Notes: a model not told the origin generated them from the letters alone. A stretch of 64,000 nt of DNA from Chionoecetes opilio (GCA_016584305.1 JACEEZ010020517.1:198501-262500); one strand, 5' to 3'. Positions 19,696-32,500 are shown, numbered from the stretch's first letter. Numbers and translations are program-made.

Positions 19696-19934
19696 GTTAT
19701 AAAATTTAAAATATTTTGTCTTATAAATTCATCTTGGTCTGTTCGTGTTTGCAGCGACTTATTCCTTGATGCCATACAGACTTTGTGCCGCTCAGGGGGA
19801 CAGGTTTACATGCCTGGTCAGCTTCCCTTCACTACCGAGCTGTTAAACTCTATAGCATTTTCGTGCTCAAAAATTACGGCAGCCTAAACCTGCTGGCACG
19901 CCGGCCGTTCTGTTGTGCGCATCATCATTCAATA

Positions 19935-20400
19935 GGTGACGTGAGCCGTGTCATGCGCAGAGTGGTTATAACGGCCAGCAAAACTACGGACTTTCAACCA
20001 AAATTATTCCGAGTCAAAACGAAATATGTCCGAGTAATGAGTGAAGGGACCACTGGGATCACATGGAGAGATGAAGTGTCCAGCGAAGAGGTGGCAAGAA
20101 AATTTGAATTGAAGGAGCCGAGTACAGTGCTGAGAGTAAGGCGATGGAGGTGGTTTGGGCACGTGAAGAGGAGAGAAGGTGGTGAGGCATTGGGGAGAGC
20201 TGTTAGAGTGGAAGTGCCAGGTCGCCATCCACTGGGCAGGCCAAGGAAGACATGGAGGCAGTGTGTTGAAGAGGATCTGCCAGCATTGGCCATTGAAGAA
20301 GTTGAGGCAATGGATAGAGATAGTTGGAAGCGTATCATCGCAAATCTAACCTCATAAAAATTATGGGGGAAAAACTTAACGTTAAACAGAAATAAGAAGA
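19935..20400 (+). mobile_element. 5'-truncated LINE (GRPRK family)
   Basis: Encodes RRWRWFGHVKRREGGEALGR, GRPRKTWRQCVEEDL and [17 protein letters not shown], the C-terminus of an endonuclease/reverse-transcriptase ORF, then a short 3' UTR ending in AAACAGAAATAAGAAGAA. Confidence 0.85.
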
Positions 20401-20731
20401 ATGAGTGAAGTGAATGAGTGAAGAATGAAGAGACCTTTTGAATCCTTGGAATGCTGCATGAGGTGCAGTGCTGTGAATGTGAAGAAGTTTGTTGTTCATT
20501 CTTACACATTTATGAGCGGGACCAACGAGATTTGTCCTGGAGTTGTCATCAAGTATGCAAGTCTGGCTACACGGATGGCTATTCCTTATAACTCTCTCAG
20601 GGGAGTGTGCTAAGGCAGAAGTCTCCCTATGTGTCTGTGTGAGGGATGTTTGAGGGATTTGACCATTATGGCGTAAAAATGTATGACAGATGGAAGTTAA
20701 GAAAGAGGATGAATGGAGAGAAAGAGGCTTA

Positions 20732-21523
20732 AGGCTGGTTCACACTGAGGTTTTTTCGGCATTTTATCGACCGAGAAGGCGGTCTGGGTCTGGGTCTGGG
20801 TCTGGTGTCATCATCGCAATAGGTTTTTAAAAAGAATCGCACACCACTCACTCGGTCTTTTATCGACCGACTTGCCGAGAATTTCGCGCGCCAAATTCAA
20901 ATAAACGCAGAAGCTGGCACCGCCCTCTCCCAAATCACCCCAATTATTGGTATAATTTCGGTATTGGGCACTAAAAACTAACAAATTTAACTTCATCATC
21001 GTGCAGATCTTTTCATCCTTAATTTGAATCCCAATTTCCCATGCCAATGGCGATACATATAATACCAGAAATTTTCCATTTTAGCTACAGCCATAAACGG
21101 TTGTTAGTTTAAATCAGATTATGTTAGGTTAGACGTGGGGTCTGATTTAGTAGATGATATCAAGGAAAAAATGAAACTATCAATACTACTTCATAATAGG
21201 TAAAGTGCGCGAAAACTTATCTATCGCGCGTCAAATACACACAAGCCAGCCACTAGCCCCCTATAGCCCCTAGCGTGACGTGACCCCTGACCCTGCTGCC
21301 TGAGACCCTCACTGCCCCTGGGAACAACAACAAGCTCGAGAACAAGCTTGACAGATGACCTACAAAGCGATACTAAAAGCAGAAAAGGTCACAACAACAA
21401 GAAGACGACGATTTGTCGACCGAAACGAATTGCGTGTGTGAACGTAATCTCCGCACTAGCCCGCAAGAGACCAACTTCTCTGTCGACAAAAAATGCCGAA
21501 AAAACCTCAGTGTGAATCAGCCT
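20732..21523. mobile_element. Harbinger-like non-autonomous DNA transposon
   Basis: Termini AGGCTGGTTCACACTGAGG and CCTCAGTGTGAATCAGCCT continue as inverted repeats over ~33 bases, flanked by TTA on both sides (20729-20731, 21524-21526). A 3-bp TTA duplication is a PIF/Harbinger trait. No transposase frame is seen. A GACCTACAAAGCGATACTAA tail fragment lies inside at about 21356. Confidence 0.8.
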
Positions 21524-21722
21524 TTAGGATTGAAGGATTCAGGGATGAGGAGATAAATATAAGTGTAGATTGACAGAAGCATTGAGTGATAGGCAAGAGT
21601 TTATAGATGCGTGTGCAAATGTTGAGGATATCTTTGGGACCCTCAAAAAGGTATTGCTGTGTGAAGCATTGGGAGTGGTTGGGATGAAGTTATGGAAGTG
21701 AGGAAGGAGAAAAGGCATGCAT

Positions 21723-22135
21723 TATTGACAGCGCTCGCTGCCGCTTACCATAAGACCCGTGGAACCAAGTTTCCGCCAAAAAGTGTATAACTACTCTTAA
21801 ATATTGTCGGATTGAGCTGAAATTTGACATGCAAGTAGTGCTGTCAAAATCAATGGGGGTCGTCGGAAGAAACTTTTTGCGTAAAACAAGCCCTTAATGA
21901 GTAATAAGCGTAAACTACTCCTAATTATTGTCGGATTGATCTGAAATTTAACATGCCAGTAGTGCTGTCAAAATCAAAGGGGGTCTGTAAAACAAACTTT
22001 TTGTGTAGAACAAGCCCTTAATGAGTAATTCACGTAATGAGTTAATTGGCTGGAACGTGGCTCGCTGCCACGTTCCAGCCGCAAGAACTGAGCCAAAAGC
22101 AAAGGGGCCGGAGGCTGGACGTCTATACTTGACAT
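21723..22135. mobile_element. Unclassified dispersed element (copy 2)
   Basis: Closely matches 9732-10149, including the internal duplication. The hairpin here is a perfect 14-bp stem (GGCTGGAACGTGGC with GCCACGTTCCAGCC). Confidence 0.75.
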
Positions 22136-22333
22136 ATATATTTTTACATCATAAGGGACTGGCCCCGCTAGCTGCCAGGCCCTATAAAGCAGACAGTAAG
22201 ATAGTTTTCAAAGTGGGTGGGCCAACTTACTTTGGAAGGTGTTTTGACACTCCTCTTTTAAAGTAATCTGAGTCATAGGAAGATGGAAAAATAGAAACAG
22301 GAAGAGTTTCAGAGTTTACTAGTGAAAGGGATA

Positions 22334-22376
22334 AGAACATAAGAACATAAGAAAATAAGGAAGCTACAAGAGGCCG
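22334..22376 (-). mobile_element. LINE 3' end fragment (WNGLS family)
   Basis: AACATAAGAAAATAAGGAAG and CTACAAGAGGCCGT only. Confidence 0.7.
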
Positions 22377-22778
22377 TAGTGAAAGGGATGAAAGAGTGAA
22401 GATACTGGTAACTCTTGCATTAGGATGGGGAGTATAGTTTCTGTTTAACTTGATAGATTCTGAGAAATTTTATCTCTTGAGTTTCTGTAGGAAATGACTA
22501 CTTTCGGAGGTATATCATAACATCTTTTTTTAGAAAGGAGAGAGAGAAGTGTTTACTTATGCCGGGTAAACTATATGCAGCTAAAAAAATTATGTTTATA
22601 GTGTTGCACCAAGATTCAGATATGCCAATAAAATGACAATCTTAGGTCAGTACAAGTGGTTTGAGGGTGATTTTATCATGGATGATGCGCCCTGAACACA
22701 CAAACTTTAACCCTTAAACGGCGGGGCCCTTGTGCACAGGGCCATGTGGGGCGGCATATTTCGGATAAAAATAAAGTA

Positions 22779-23558
22779 CAGGGAGGTCCCGTTATACGAG
22801 CATTCGGTATACGAGAATCCGATGATACGAGATGTGTAAATTAGGGTCTATTTTCAATATACGAGATTGAAAATCCAATGATACGACATTCAAACTTGGG
22901 TGAGTAAAATTATCAAGTTCAAAATGTGCGCCCTACCACTCCCAGGCTGGACAAAGGGGGATTTGGTTGACCCCAGTGAGGTCACCCCTAGCAAGCCATG
23001 ACCTGAAGGGTAATTAAGCATATGGCGCGGCCTGACATTTAGGGGTAATTAGCAGGTCTGCGGCCCCAACCTTGGGACTGCAGTCAGGTCACCCCTAGCA
23101 AGGCGTGACCTGAAGGATAATTAAGCATATGGCGCGGCCTGACCTTTAGGGGTAATTAGCAGGTGTGCGACCCCAACCTTGGGACCCCTACACTACCTTC
23201 TCTTGTATCACCCAGCGTCCCCTACATTACAACGTCATTTTTGCTTGTTATGCATGTTTTATGTTTAATTAATGTGCAGTTATGTTATTTTGTGTGCTAT
23301 TTTCTCTTTCAGAATGCTTTTTCTACAGAATAGGTAGTACAGGGTGGGTAATATAGACGCTGTGTGTTTGTTGTGTTTGCTATAGTTTATTTTAGCTTGA
23401 AAAACATGTCTTTTTTTGTTTTGTTTTTGTTTTTTGTTGTTGTTGTTGATGGAACCAAACCTATATTTTACCATTAGTTATGTGTTTCGTTATACGAGAT
23501 TTTGCTTTACGAGTATGCCAGGTGGAACCTAACTGCTCGTATCTTCGGGACCTCCCTG
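22779..23558. mobile_element. pogo/Tigger-like non-autonomous transposon
   Basis: Ends CAGGGAGGTCCCG and CGGGACCTCCCTG with TA on each side, and TATACGAG words repeated inside both ends. The interior has two ~105-bp direct repeats (GACCTGAAGGRTAATTAAGC). TA duplication and a TATACGAG-rich end resemble Tigger elements. Confidence 0.8.
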
Positions 23559-24119
23559 TATAAAGAAATAAGCCTAAACATTCATAAATCAATGAAAATG
23601 GATGAAAAACGAAGGTAAGAGTTATTACTTACATGATGACGCGTCTGTGCTGGGAGGAGGTGGAGGTGGAGGAGGGAGGAGTGAGGTGCAGGGAGGCAGC
23701 CTATCACCATGAGGCTTGTCTCGAGGAAAGCCACAGGACATTTCACTCAGTCAGTCTTTCATCCCTGAAAACATTTTTATCCTTTATGCATTTTTTACAC
23801 TATTCAATGTCTTCGTAATCTTATGTATGTAATTTCTATATTGCTTTGATAACTTATAACAGTAATACTTATGTATGAACTGTTATGTACATAATACGTA
23901 TGTACTGACCCTTTGTGTGTGTGTGAGGGAGTGTGGGTGCTCAAGCGTGGGTGGGTCGATGGCCGCACTGAGTGACAAGGATGCCTCGTATCACTCAAGT
24001 CCTTTGGGCCATTTTTTAACCTGAAACTAAAGCAATTCCTCGGACCTGGCATTCACGTCATTTGTGCCAGCGTGACAATCAGTGTTTTTGTTAATGCCGT
24101 CCATCGCCCCATCACAGGC

Positions 24120-24399
24120 CAGGGGCGCCCACAGAGATACCTGTAGTGGATGCACATATTATATAGGGCCCACTGTTGATGGGTGTGGGTGGCGAGCGAA
24201 GCGAGCCTGCACAGCTGGGGGGTCCGGGGGTGGGCGCTGTAAGCCCCCCCCCTGATATTTTTTGCCGTTTTGATCAATTTTAGGTGCATTTTGGGGCCTC
24301 ATAAGGGCCCCTAGGGGGGCCCTTATAGGGGCCCACACATGCCTGGAGGCTTACAGTGGACGCACGTGCATCCAGTGCGTCCGCCTGTGGGCGCCCCTG
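24120..24399. mobile_element. hAT-like MITE
   Basis: Ends CAGGGGCGCCCACAG and CTGTGGGCGCCCCTG. The 8-bp flanks TCACAGGC and TCGCAGGC differ at one base. Confidence 0.82.
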
Positions 24400-24815
24400 T
24401 CGCAGGCTGCCGTGATGTCATCAAAATGACCACTCGGCATACAAACAGTTTCCATTCTGAAAGAGCTCTCATGCAAAATTCCCACAGCAGGTCTTTTAGT
24501 ATTGAATTGTTTATGACTCTTGGTTTCATGAATGTCATCGTCTTTTGCCAAGACCTGGTAAGTGTTAAACGCCATAATTGGTACAAATTCTTATCGTGAA
24601 ATAAAAGGTGCCTTCTCTGCAGCATGTCGATCAGAGGTAGGAGCAGTAACAGGAGTTGAAACAACTCCAGGAGCACAACCTGTGTTAGAGGCAAAACATT
24701 CCTGAAGGGAACTATACTTGTGGGCGAAGTCACATTATTTCTGCTTCGTCTCCTCCACTTCCTTCAGGCGGTGGCAAAGCCTTCACGTCACCAATTCCAA
24801 TAAACCCATCAAGTA

Positions 24816-25012
24816 AACTGGACTCACTCAAGAAGTAAACTGGACTCACTCAAGAAGTAAACTGGACTCACTCAAGAAGTAAACTGGACTCACTCAAGAA
24901 GTAAACTGGACTCACTCAAGAAGTAAACTGGACTCACTCAAGAAGTAAACTGGACTCACTCAAGAAGTAAACTGGACTCACTCAAGAAGTAAACTGGACT
25001 CAACTGGACTAA
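24816..25012. repeat. 22-bp minisatellite
   Basis: About nine near-perfect copies of AAACTGGACTCACTCAAGAA plus GT. Confidence 0.97.
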
Positions 25013-25212
25013 CCAGTCTTCACACTCTGGTGGAGTAGAGGACACGGTGCAAAGACTAATACAGAATCAAAAAGTTTGCTCAAAGTTCAGAAAATGCTCT
25101 CAAAATTCAGTAAGGCTGTGACCATGTACAGTACCTTTACATCGCAGGCCCAGCTAGCCAGGACCCTGGAACTCCAGCCATTGTCATCCAGAATATCATC
25201 TGCCTGCAGCAT

Positions 25213-25763
25213 AGGTGGGCGTTATCGCGATAAAGATATCGGGTTATCGGTTATCTTATAATTTTTTCCCCCGAGTTATCAATTCATCGGAATCGCCGAT
25301 ACTTTTGGTTCCAAACTAGCGATAATCGATAATTTTATTTTTTGGTTCCAGTTTAGCACCGAGGCGAGCCACGCGTGCCTGAACATGGGAACATGCTGCA
25401 GAACCTGGTCTAGACTGTGGCTGTGCAAGACATTTTTAGTAGTTTAAACTTTCAAATGTAGTTATTTTACTTAAAAACAGTACTTTTCATTAGTGAAGAC
25501 AGGATAAACATTGAATTTAGAAGATATTAGTGTGCAAAAGGTAAATGAAGGGTTTTCTAAAAGTTTACTGATAGCATTTAAGATTTTTTATTTAAAATAT
25601 CAATATCGTTATTGCTAGTAATCGGAATTTTGGATTTATCGGTTATCGCCTTATCGGGCGATAAATTTATCGCCACTTATCGATTATCGGTTATCGCCGA
25701 TAAGGTTATCGTTATCGATTTATCGGTTATCGTGATACATTTTTTCGTTATCGCGCCCACCCA
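25213..25763. mobile_element. TTATCG-rich DNA element
   Basis: Ends AGGTGGGCGTTATCGCGATA and CGTTATCGCGCCCACC are inverted. Both subterminal parts are packed with GGTTATCG/CGATAA words. No clear target duplication was found. Confidence 0.65.
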
Positions 25764-26039
25764 TGATCTGCAGTGCAATCCACCACTGCTGCTGCCCAGC
25801 GGCTTCACCATAACCCTGGCCGGGGGACTCACAGGCTTACACCTTGTCCATCAAAGACTATGCACGGCAGGGACGTCCAGTGCCCTGAGGTGGAGTAGAT
25901 TCACCCGCATACCGGGAGATTCACCCACACACTGAGGAACCTGCCTTTGGAGGAAGGAAATATAACTGCATCACCATGCACATCCCATGAACAAAGCTTT
26001 GATCTTCTTTCAAGGTGTTACAATGTATTGTTCCATTGA

Positions 26040-28228
26040 CAGGGAAATGTGTGTAGCAGTAGTGGTAGTGGTAGTAGTAGTAGATGTAGTACATGGTGCT
26101 TGTCCTCGGAATGTTCCGTGTACAGGCCATGGTCGTCAACAAGAGTGTGTGAAGGGCTGAAGGAGTTGTTATGGCAGTGTTATTACCTTAAGACCAGAAC
26201 CCGAAGGTCTTGGCTCCGGGTCAATAGGGTCACTTTCCTCGGAAGACATAGTAGTTACTGAAGCACAGGTTCCCCGTAATAATGATTCGTATAAAGTTCC
26301 CCGTAAAAATTATCCAATGAATAATACGCTGTTTACTGCATAGCCTGTATTGTACAATGATTGAAAAACAAGAACTAGTCAGTAATAATCCAAATAATCA
26401 CAATAGTTTATTGTTATTGTAATGCAAATGTTTGCTACATTATCATAAAGAATGTGCTAAGCGTGGTGACAGCGCCGGGGAGCAAAGAGTTCAGTACAAG
26501 TGTGGGGGTCGGGAGTGCAGCCTTCTTCCCCGGCACTCCCTGAGGCGTCTCTTCTCGCCGGTACTACTCCTTACCAAAACCGACCAAAGCCGAAACCGAA
26601 CGAAACCGGGTGGTAGGGTTGGGGGGTGAGGGGGGTTTTGTTGGGGCGGGGTGTGTGTGGGGATGCAGGTTAGGTTAGATTAGGATAGGTTAAGTAGATA
26701 TAAATGGCCGGTTTTGACCACTTAACGACCAGGTATTGATCTGAAATTTTGCCAAGGGCATGTCGAGATACCCTGCATACCCCCACCACCTTCAGAACCA
26801 ACATTAACCTTGTTTGAGCCCTGATTTTAGGGTCGGTTAGTGTACAATTCGGTCGGTTTCGATAAAAAGGACCACCCCTTCTCGCTGTCCGGGTCTTGAG
26901 TTTGTTTGTCTTGTCTTCTTTGAATATTATCAAAATAATTGATTACCTCAAATATTTATTAGCTTCCCAGCTTTAGGTCTAAACCCATGATACGTATATC
27001 TAGGAGTATTGAGTGGTGCGTGTAGATCAAAATTAGTGATGGGCAGTGCTTCCATAAGAGCACATTCCAGTATGCATCGTGTATTTACTGCTATTCTAGG
27101 GAGTGGAGTGAGAGCAGGCTTCATAGTGATCAGGCAGATAGAAGAAGACAAAAGTTGGTGTGCCTCTGACAGTAAGAGAGTCTTTCTTCTTCATCCCCTC
27201 TGACTGACAAGGATAAGAAGAAGAATAAAGTGACCTGTAAGGCTAACCCAAGTGATAGGATGTCATTGGTGGCTAATTTCTACAGCAACATTCACAAACA
27301 TGAAATTGCAGGAAAATGGTGACATGAAAACCTTTACAGCCCCTCGGAGGGTGGCTTGCGAGTGTTCATCGGAGGGTTTTCACAACATAGAAACATTACC
27401 ACCCAACATAAACAAGTCATGGACCACCATTGCCCAGACCAAAGTTCTCGATGTTCAATTGATTGGATCAATGAGATGTGAACACACAAATAAAGGGCAG
27501 ACAGACATAAGGGCTGATGTGTAACAAATGACAGACAGGCCAATCAATGCAGGTGTCCAGTGTGACGCAAGACTGACGATGACGTGAATCACACATGTGG
27601 ATACGGAGTGTACTGGAATCATGTATTGGTACTCACTGTATCCAGGAAGGTAACAATATTTGGACACATTGGCCCTTGACATGGAGTATATCTCATAGCG
27701 TCATCCACCATGCAAATATTATGCATCAACAAGACACAATGATGTGCATGATGTGAAAAACTCATGAAAATGGATGCAGACGTTGAGGCAAGGAATATTT
27801 TGGGTGCAGTGCAGAACTAGTGAATCTGGGATCATGAGTGAGGAGGAACTTGCGAGACCCTGTGTGGAATGGTGGATTGACCGATTGATTTAATGCCAAA
27901 AAGGGGAAATGTGCCCGACATCAGAGGTCATATGGCACTATGGCAAAGCATAACAAAGGAGGCTAAGGGGGCTATAGAGAAAGAGTGAAACAGTGAGGGA
28001 AGGGGAAAGGAATGGATTGTTACAGCAGGATGGTTAGATCAGATGAAGGATGTGTATTACTGAAGAATAAAACTCGAGTCACCTAAAACAGTGGCACTTA
28101 CAAAACTCCGTCTCATTCAGAACTTTACACTCACAAAATCAAACAAAATATTCTTTCGGAAGTCACTTCATTGCACCCTTTCAATACAACAACGCCTTGC
28201 CTACTATTTGCAGCAAGCTTGAGATCCA
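26040..28228. other. Intergenic, no supported gene
   Basis: Only short, unconvincing frames and a dispersed repeat end at 27870-27945 were seen. The stretch 26567-26880 has ACCGACCAAAGCCGAAACC and GGTCGGTTTCG words that suggest another decayed inverted repeat. Confidence 0.5.
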
Positions 28229-28435
28229 TTAACCCCTTCAGACCCAGAACGTAATTTCCATTGTAATTTGGGTACCATTAGATGATTTTTAGTGCATATA
28301 AGCAGTATGATATGGCCTGTTTAGTCTCCTTGTCGACTAACTAATTTGGTATATTAAGTGACTTTTCTTAATTTTATGGCTAGACAACATACAATTTTTT
28401 ATAGCCAAGAAAAGATCTGAGTATGAAGGGGTTAA
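28229..28435 (-). mobile_element. piggyBac-like MITE, reverse
   Basis: TTAACCCCTTCAGACCCAGA to ATGAAGGGGTTAA with both TTAA flanks. Confidence 0.82.
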
Positions 28436-28559
28436 ATGCATCAATCTCTCTATTATCTAACAGTGCAAATAGTTCTCAGGAGTATAAGAATTCAAGCATT
28501 GTAATTCCTCATCACGCTACATACAATCACAAACACCACTGTAATGAAAAAGACTTCAC

Positions 28560-28808
28560 ATGAGGCGCTTATTTCAGTAAGTCGATAAGCGCCACAAACA
28601 AAAAACTGAAGAAATGGCTTCAAAGTTTTTCTACTGTATGTTCAAAATGTCACATCTCTTAAGGGGAGCGTCACACGAATATTTCCGGAAATATTCGTGT
28701 GACGCTCCCCTTAAGAGATGCGACATTTTGAACATAGAAACACTTTGAAGCCATTTTCTCAGTTTTTTGCTTGTGGCGCTTATCGACTTTCTGAAATAAG
28801 CGCCTCAT
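28560..28808. mobile_element. Near-perfect 250-bp palindrome
   Basis: Centred at 28686/28687 in ATATTTCCGGAAATAT with essentially no loop. The arms carry GCGTCACACGAATATTTCC and ATGAGGCGCTTATTTC type ends. Probably a foldback element. Confidence 0.88.
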
Positions 28809-29164
28809 ATAACCATTGAACATCTTTCTAAATGGTCATCCAACTCAAACAATTCCACAATGTTAAAAAGTATCAATGAAGACACACACAAGACAATCTC
28901 TCCAGGATTAGATTCACAGCATCACGTCAACACTAAATGGAATAAGCTTGGAAACACATTAAATATTGTATAAAAACCTGCTTATGACTCACTACTTATT
29001 CACTTGCTTATGACTCACTTATGACCATCACATGAACCAAGGAACAACAACAATCCCCCTTGACTCAAATGCTGTCACAAGGGAGGAAGGTCCAGTCAGT
29101 TCACATGAAAGTTTAACACAATCATGAGCACCACAAACTTTCCATGCAGCTTCCTTGATTGACA

Positions 29165-29222
29165 GGAACTACCACGTGTAGGTCTCGCAGCCTCTTGTAG
29201 CTTCCTTATTTTCTCATGTTCT
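29165..29222 (+). mobile_element. LINE 3' end fragment (WNGLS family)
   Basis: GGAACTACCACGTGTAGGTC to TTCCTTATTTTCTCATG, directly beside the next MITE. Confidence 0.72.
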
Positions 29223-29434
29223 TAACCCCTTGAGGCCCAGAACGTAATTTCCATTGTAATTTGGGTACCATTAGATGATTTTTAGTGACTATAAGCAATA
29301 TTTTATAGATATGACCTGTTTAGTACCCTTGCCCACTAACTAATTTGGTATATTCAGTTACTTTTCGTAATTTTATGGCTAATAACAGACATTTTTTTTA
29401 TAGCCAAGGAAAGATCTGGGCGTGAAGGGGTTAG
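29222..29434 (-). mobile_element. piggyBac-like MITE, reverse
   Basis: TTAACCCCTTGAGGCCCAGA to GGGCGTGAAGGGGTTA, about 80 bases beyond the FKBP stop and therefore likely in its 3' UTR or flank. Confidence 0.8.
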
Positions 29435-29514
29435 GACACTGTTATTGATCACCATGTCTTCAGGAATGTCAAGCGTAACACAGCACAGAGCACAGGGTCA
29501 AAGGTCAAGGTCAG

Positions 29515-29583
29515 TTAGCAGACTTCAGTAGTTTCATCACTCAACACTTCCGTGGTAATGGTCTTGGGCTCGTCCTTATCCTT
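29515..29583 (-). CDS. FKBP4: FKBP exon 9 with stop
   Basis: Encodes [20 protein letters not shown], then VC and TAA (minus strand 29517-29515). Acidic variable C-terminal tails are usual in the family. The acceptor is GTTTGCAG. No clear AATAAA was located just downstream. Confidence 0.85.
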   Translation of the reverse strand, partial: KDKDEPKTITTEVLSDETTEVC

Positions 29584-32500
29584 CTGCAAACACAAAGGAT
29601 TCAGGTTTGAGTGAAGGATGGAAAGGGCGACGCTTGTTAACCCCTTGAGACCCAGAGCATAATTTCCATTGTAATTTGGACGATTTAGATGATTTTTAGT
29701 GACTATAAGCAATGTTTTATAGATGTGACCTGCTTAGTATCCTCGTCCACTAACTCATTTGGTATATTCAGTTACTTTTCGTAATTTTATGGCTGGACAA
29801 CATACAATTTCATATAGCAAAGGAAAGATCTGGGGGTGAAGGGGTTAAACTTATCTTAATGTCCACTCCTTTTCATAGTATATCAATTTATAAGTAATGA
29901 TTTTCACCTAATTTGATGCTGATGATGGCATGATTGGCTCTTCCTCTAGCCCCCTCCAGTCATCTATACTGAAGCTAGCAGTTTTAGCACTCAAAGTATC
30001 GGATATCTATGATGATAAAAAAATTATTCATTCCATTATTCTAAGCACAAGCATACTTTCAGCCTATAGTCTATTTTGTTTATTATGGTCAAAATGCAGT
30101 AAGGAAGCCACGCCCCCTGCCTGCCCTTCTATTCTACGGGGCAGCTGATTGGTGCATTCCTCGTATCATCACTACCCATCACAATATCTTCACTACTTAA
30201 CAGCGGCGTGACCACTGGGCAGAGCAATCTTCACTACAAAGGGATATTTGATTTTGTCACCCTCTGTAGTGAAGATTGCTCTGTCCAGTGGTCACGCGCT
30301 GTTAAGTAGTGAAAATATTGTGATGGGTAGTGATGATACGAGGAATGCACCAATCAGCTGCCCCGTAGAATAGAAGGGGAGGCAGGGGGCGTGGCTTCCT
30401 TACTGCATGTTGACCATAATAAATACAATAGACTATAGGATGTGCTGGGGTACATAACACCCTACACAGGCAGCTTATTGGTGCCGACAGATTGTGGGGA
30501 TGTAGGTTTTTTTTTTGTGTGTGTCTAATTAATGTATGAACTACTTGCTTATAATTCAGTTTCACCATAAACATTGGCTCAATAATTGATAGAGTAATTT
30601 GTTGGACCCTATATCGTGATTATTATGATTATAGAAAGTGTATGTATGTTGTGGTCAATAAAATATCTATCTATCTATCTAGGGAGGATGTAGGCATGTG
30701 GGGGAAGCAATAATGACCATAACGATAATAAAACCGTCACATCAATTCCTGCAGTTCACAATGAATGAAATGTAGGTCTTAGAATTCACTGTTCACAAGT
30801 AACAACACTGTTCACATAGAATGGTAGGGAAATTTAATATGGAATTCCTTGAAGATTGAAGAAAAAAAGTATAGATGAACAAAAACCTGGACTATAAATA
30901 CAATACATAAATGTGTTTCCTGTAATTGCAAAATGTTATCAGGAAGAAAAGCGCCTCTACATATTTCTCTGAGCCTGTTGCTCCTCTCTCCATCACGCTA
31001 ACTCACCCCTTTCATCTCCAGCACGGCCTTCTTTTCCTTACCTTTGCAATCACTACCCATGCCTCACAGCCATGCAAAACAGTTTGAGCTACAATTCCCT
31101 CAAACATGCGCATCCCTCCTTCTACAGACAGACATCTCTTAGCCCAAACGCCCCTCAGTGTTCCCAAATCCTAAGTTTCTTCTCCTTCAGCTCAGCCTCA
31201 ATGACCACTCCTAAACATCAAAACTTCCCTCCTGTTCTAGCCTCTTGCAATGCAGTAATAGTTCACCACCTCCCACACCTCCTTCCCTGCTTCACCTCAT
31301 AGTTCACCACCTCCCACACCTCCTTCCCTGCTTCATCTCATCACTTCACTCTTGGCTACATTCTCTTTCAGCTTCCTTCTATTACATACTCCCTAGCTTC
31401 TCCCTTCTATCTGCCTCATGTGCTGCATCATCTACAAAATGTAACTGACTCACTTAACACTGTATTTGATCTCCATAAATAAGTCTTTGTCAAAACACCT
31501 TTTTTTTCCCTGATCCTCGCTCTCACCTCCTTCATCACTCTAGCCAGAAAGAAGTATAACCAGGTGCTAAAAGTTATAAGATTTAAAAGCACATAAAAAA
31601 TCAATACTCTATCCAGAAAGAAGTGTAACCAGGTGCTAAATATTATAACATTCAAAAGCACATAAAAAAGCAATAACAGATGGAATTTCAGGATGTTCAC
31701 TAAATCTTACAACAACACAGGAAGATACGAAGTGATAAAAACCACGTAAAAAAATCATGCATAGGAGAATAACATCTGTTCTACAATTCTATGATTCAAA
31801 AGCACATTAAAAAACAACACTCTATCCAGCAAGAAGTGTAGGTACTAAATATTATAACATTCAAAAGCACATAAAAAAGCAATAACAGATGGCATATCAG
31901 GATGTTCACTAAATCTTGCAACAACACAGTAAGATACATAAAATAATAAGAGATGTAAACAAGAAGTGGATGAAATAAGAGAGGATCAATACACATGCAA
32001 ATCTGACTAAAAATCTTTCTTCTACTCACCACCATGTCTTGTTTTGCGAACTTTTCAAACATGCCTCCGTACAGCTGCTTCTCCTTCTGCCTGTGTGCCT
32101 TGATCTGCTGCACACACACACTCAGCTGCTGCTGCGCTGCCTTGTTGCTCGGCTCAAGGTCAAGGCACGACTGGAAGTCCTTCTGAGCTACCAGCGCGTC
32201 GCCGATGTTCAGGTGAGCCTGGAACCAATGTAAGCTTTAAACTCTAGAAACTAAACTTTAAACTGTAGAACTTCTAAACTTTAACTAAACTTTAAACTCT
32301 AAACTTCTAAACTATAACTAAACTTCTAAACTTTAAACTCTAGAACTTCTAAACTATAACTAAACTTCTAAACTTTAAACTCTAGAACTTCTAAACTTTA
32401 AACTCTAGAACTTCTAAACTATAACTAAACTTAAAACTCTAGAACTTCTAAACTTTAACTAAACTTCTAAACTTAAAACTCTAGAACTTCTAAACTATAA

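Noticed and set aside
24816..25012. CRISPR-like regular repeats
   Set aside because: The units are head-to-tail with no unique spacers; this is a minisatellite in a eukaryotic genome.
27252..27524. 90-residue plus-strand frame
   Set aside because: No recognisable motif, no splice context and ordinary length for random sequence.
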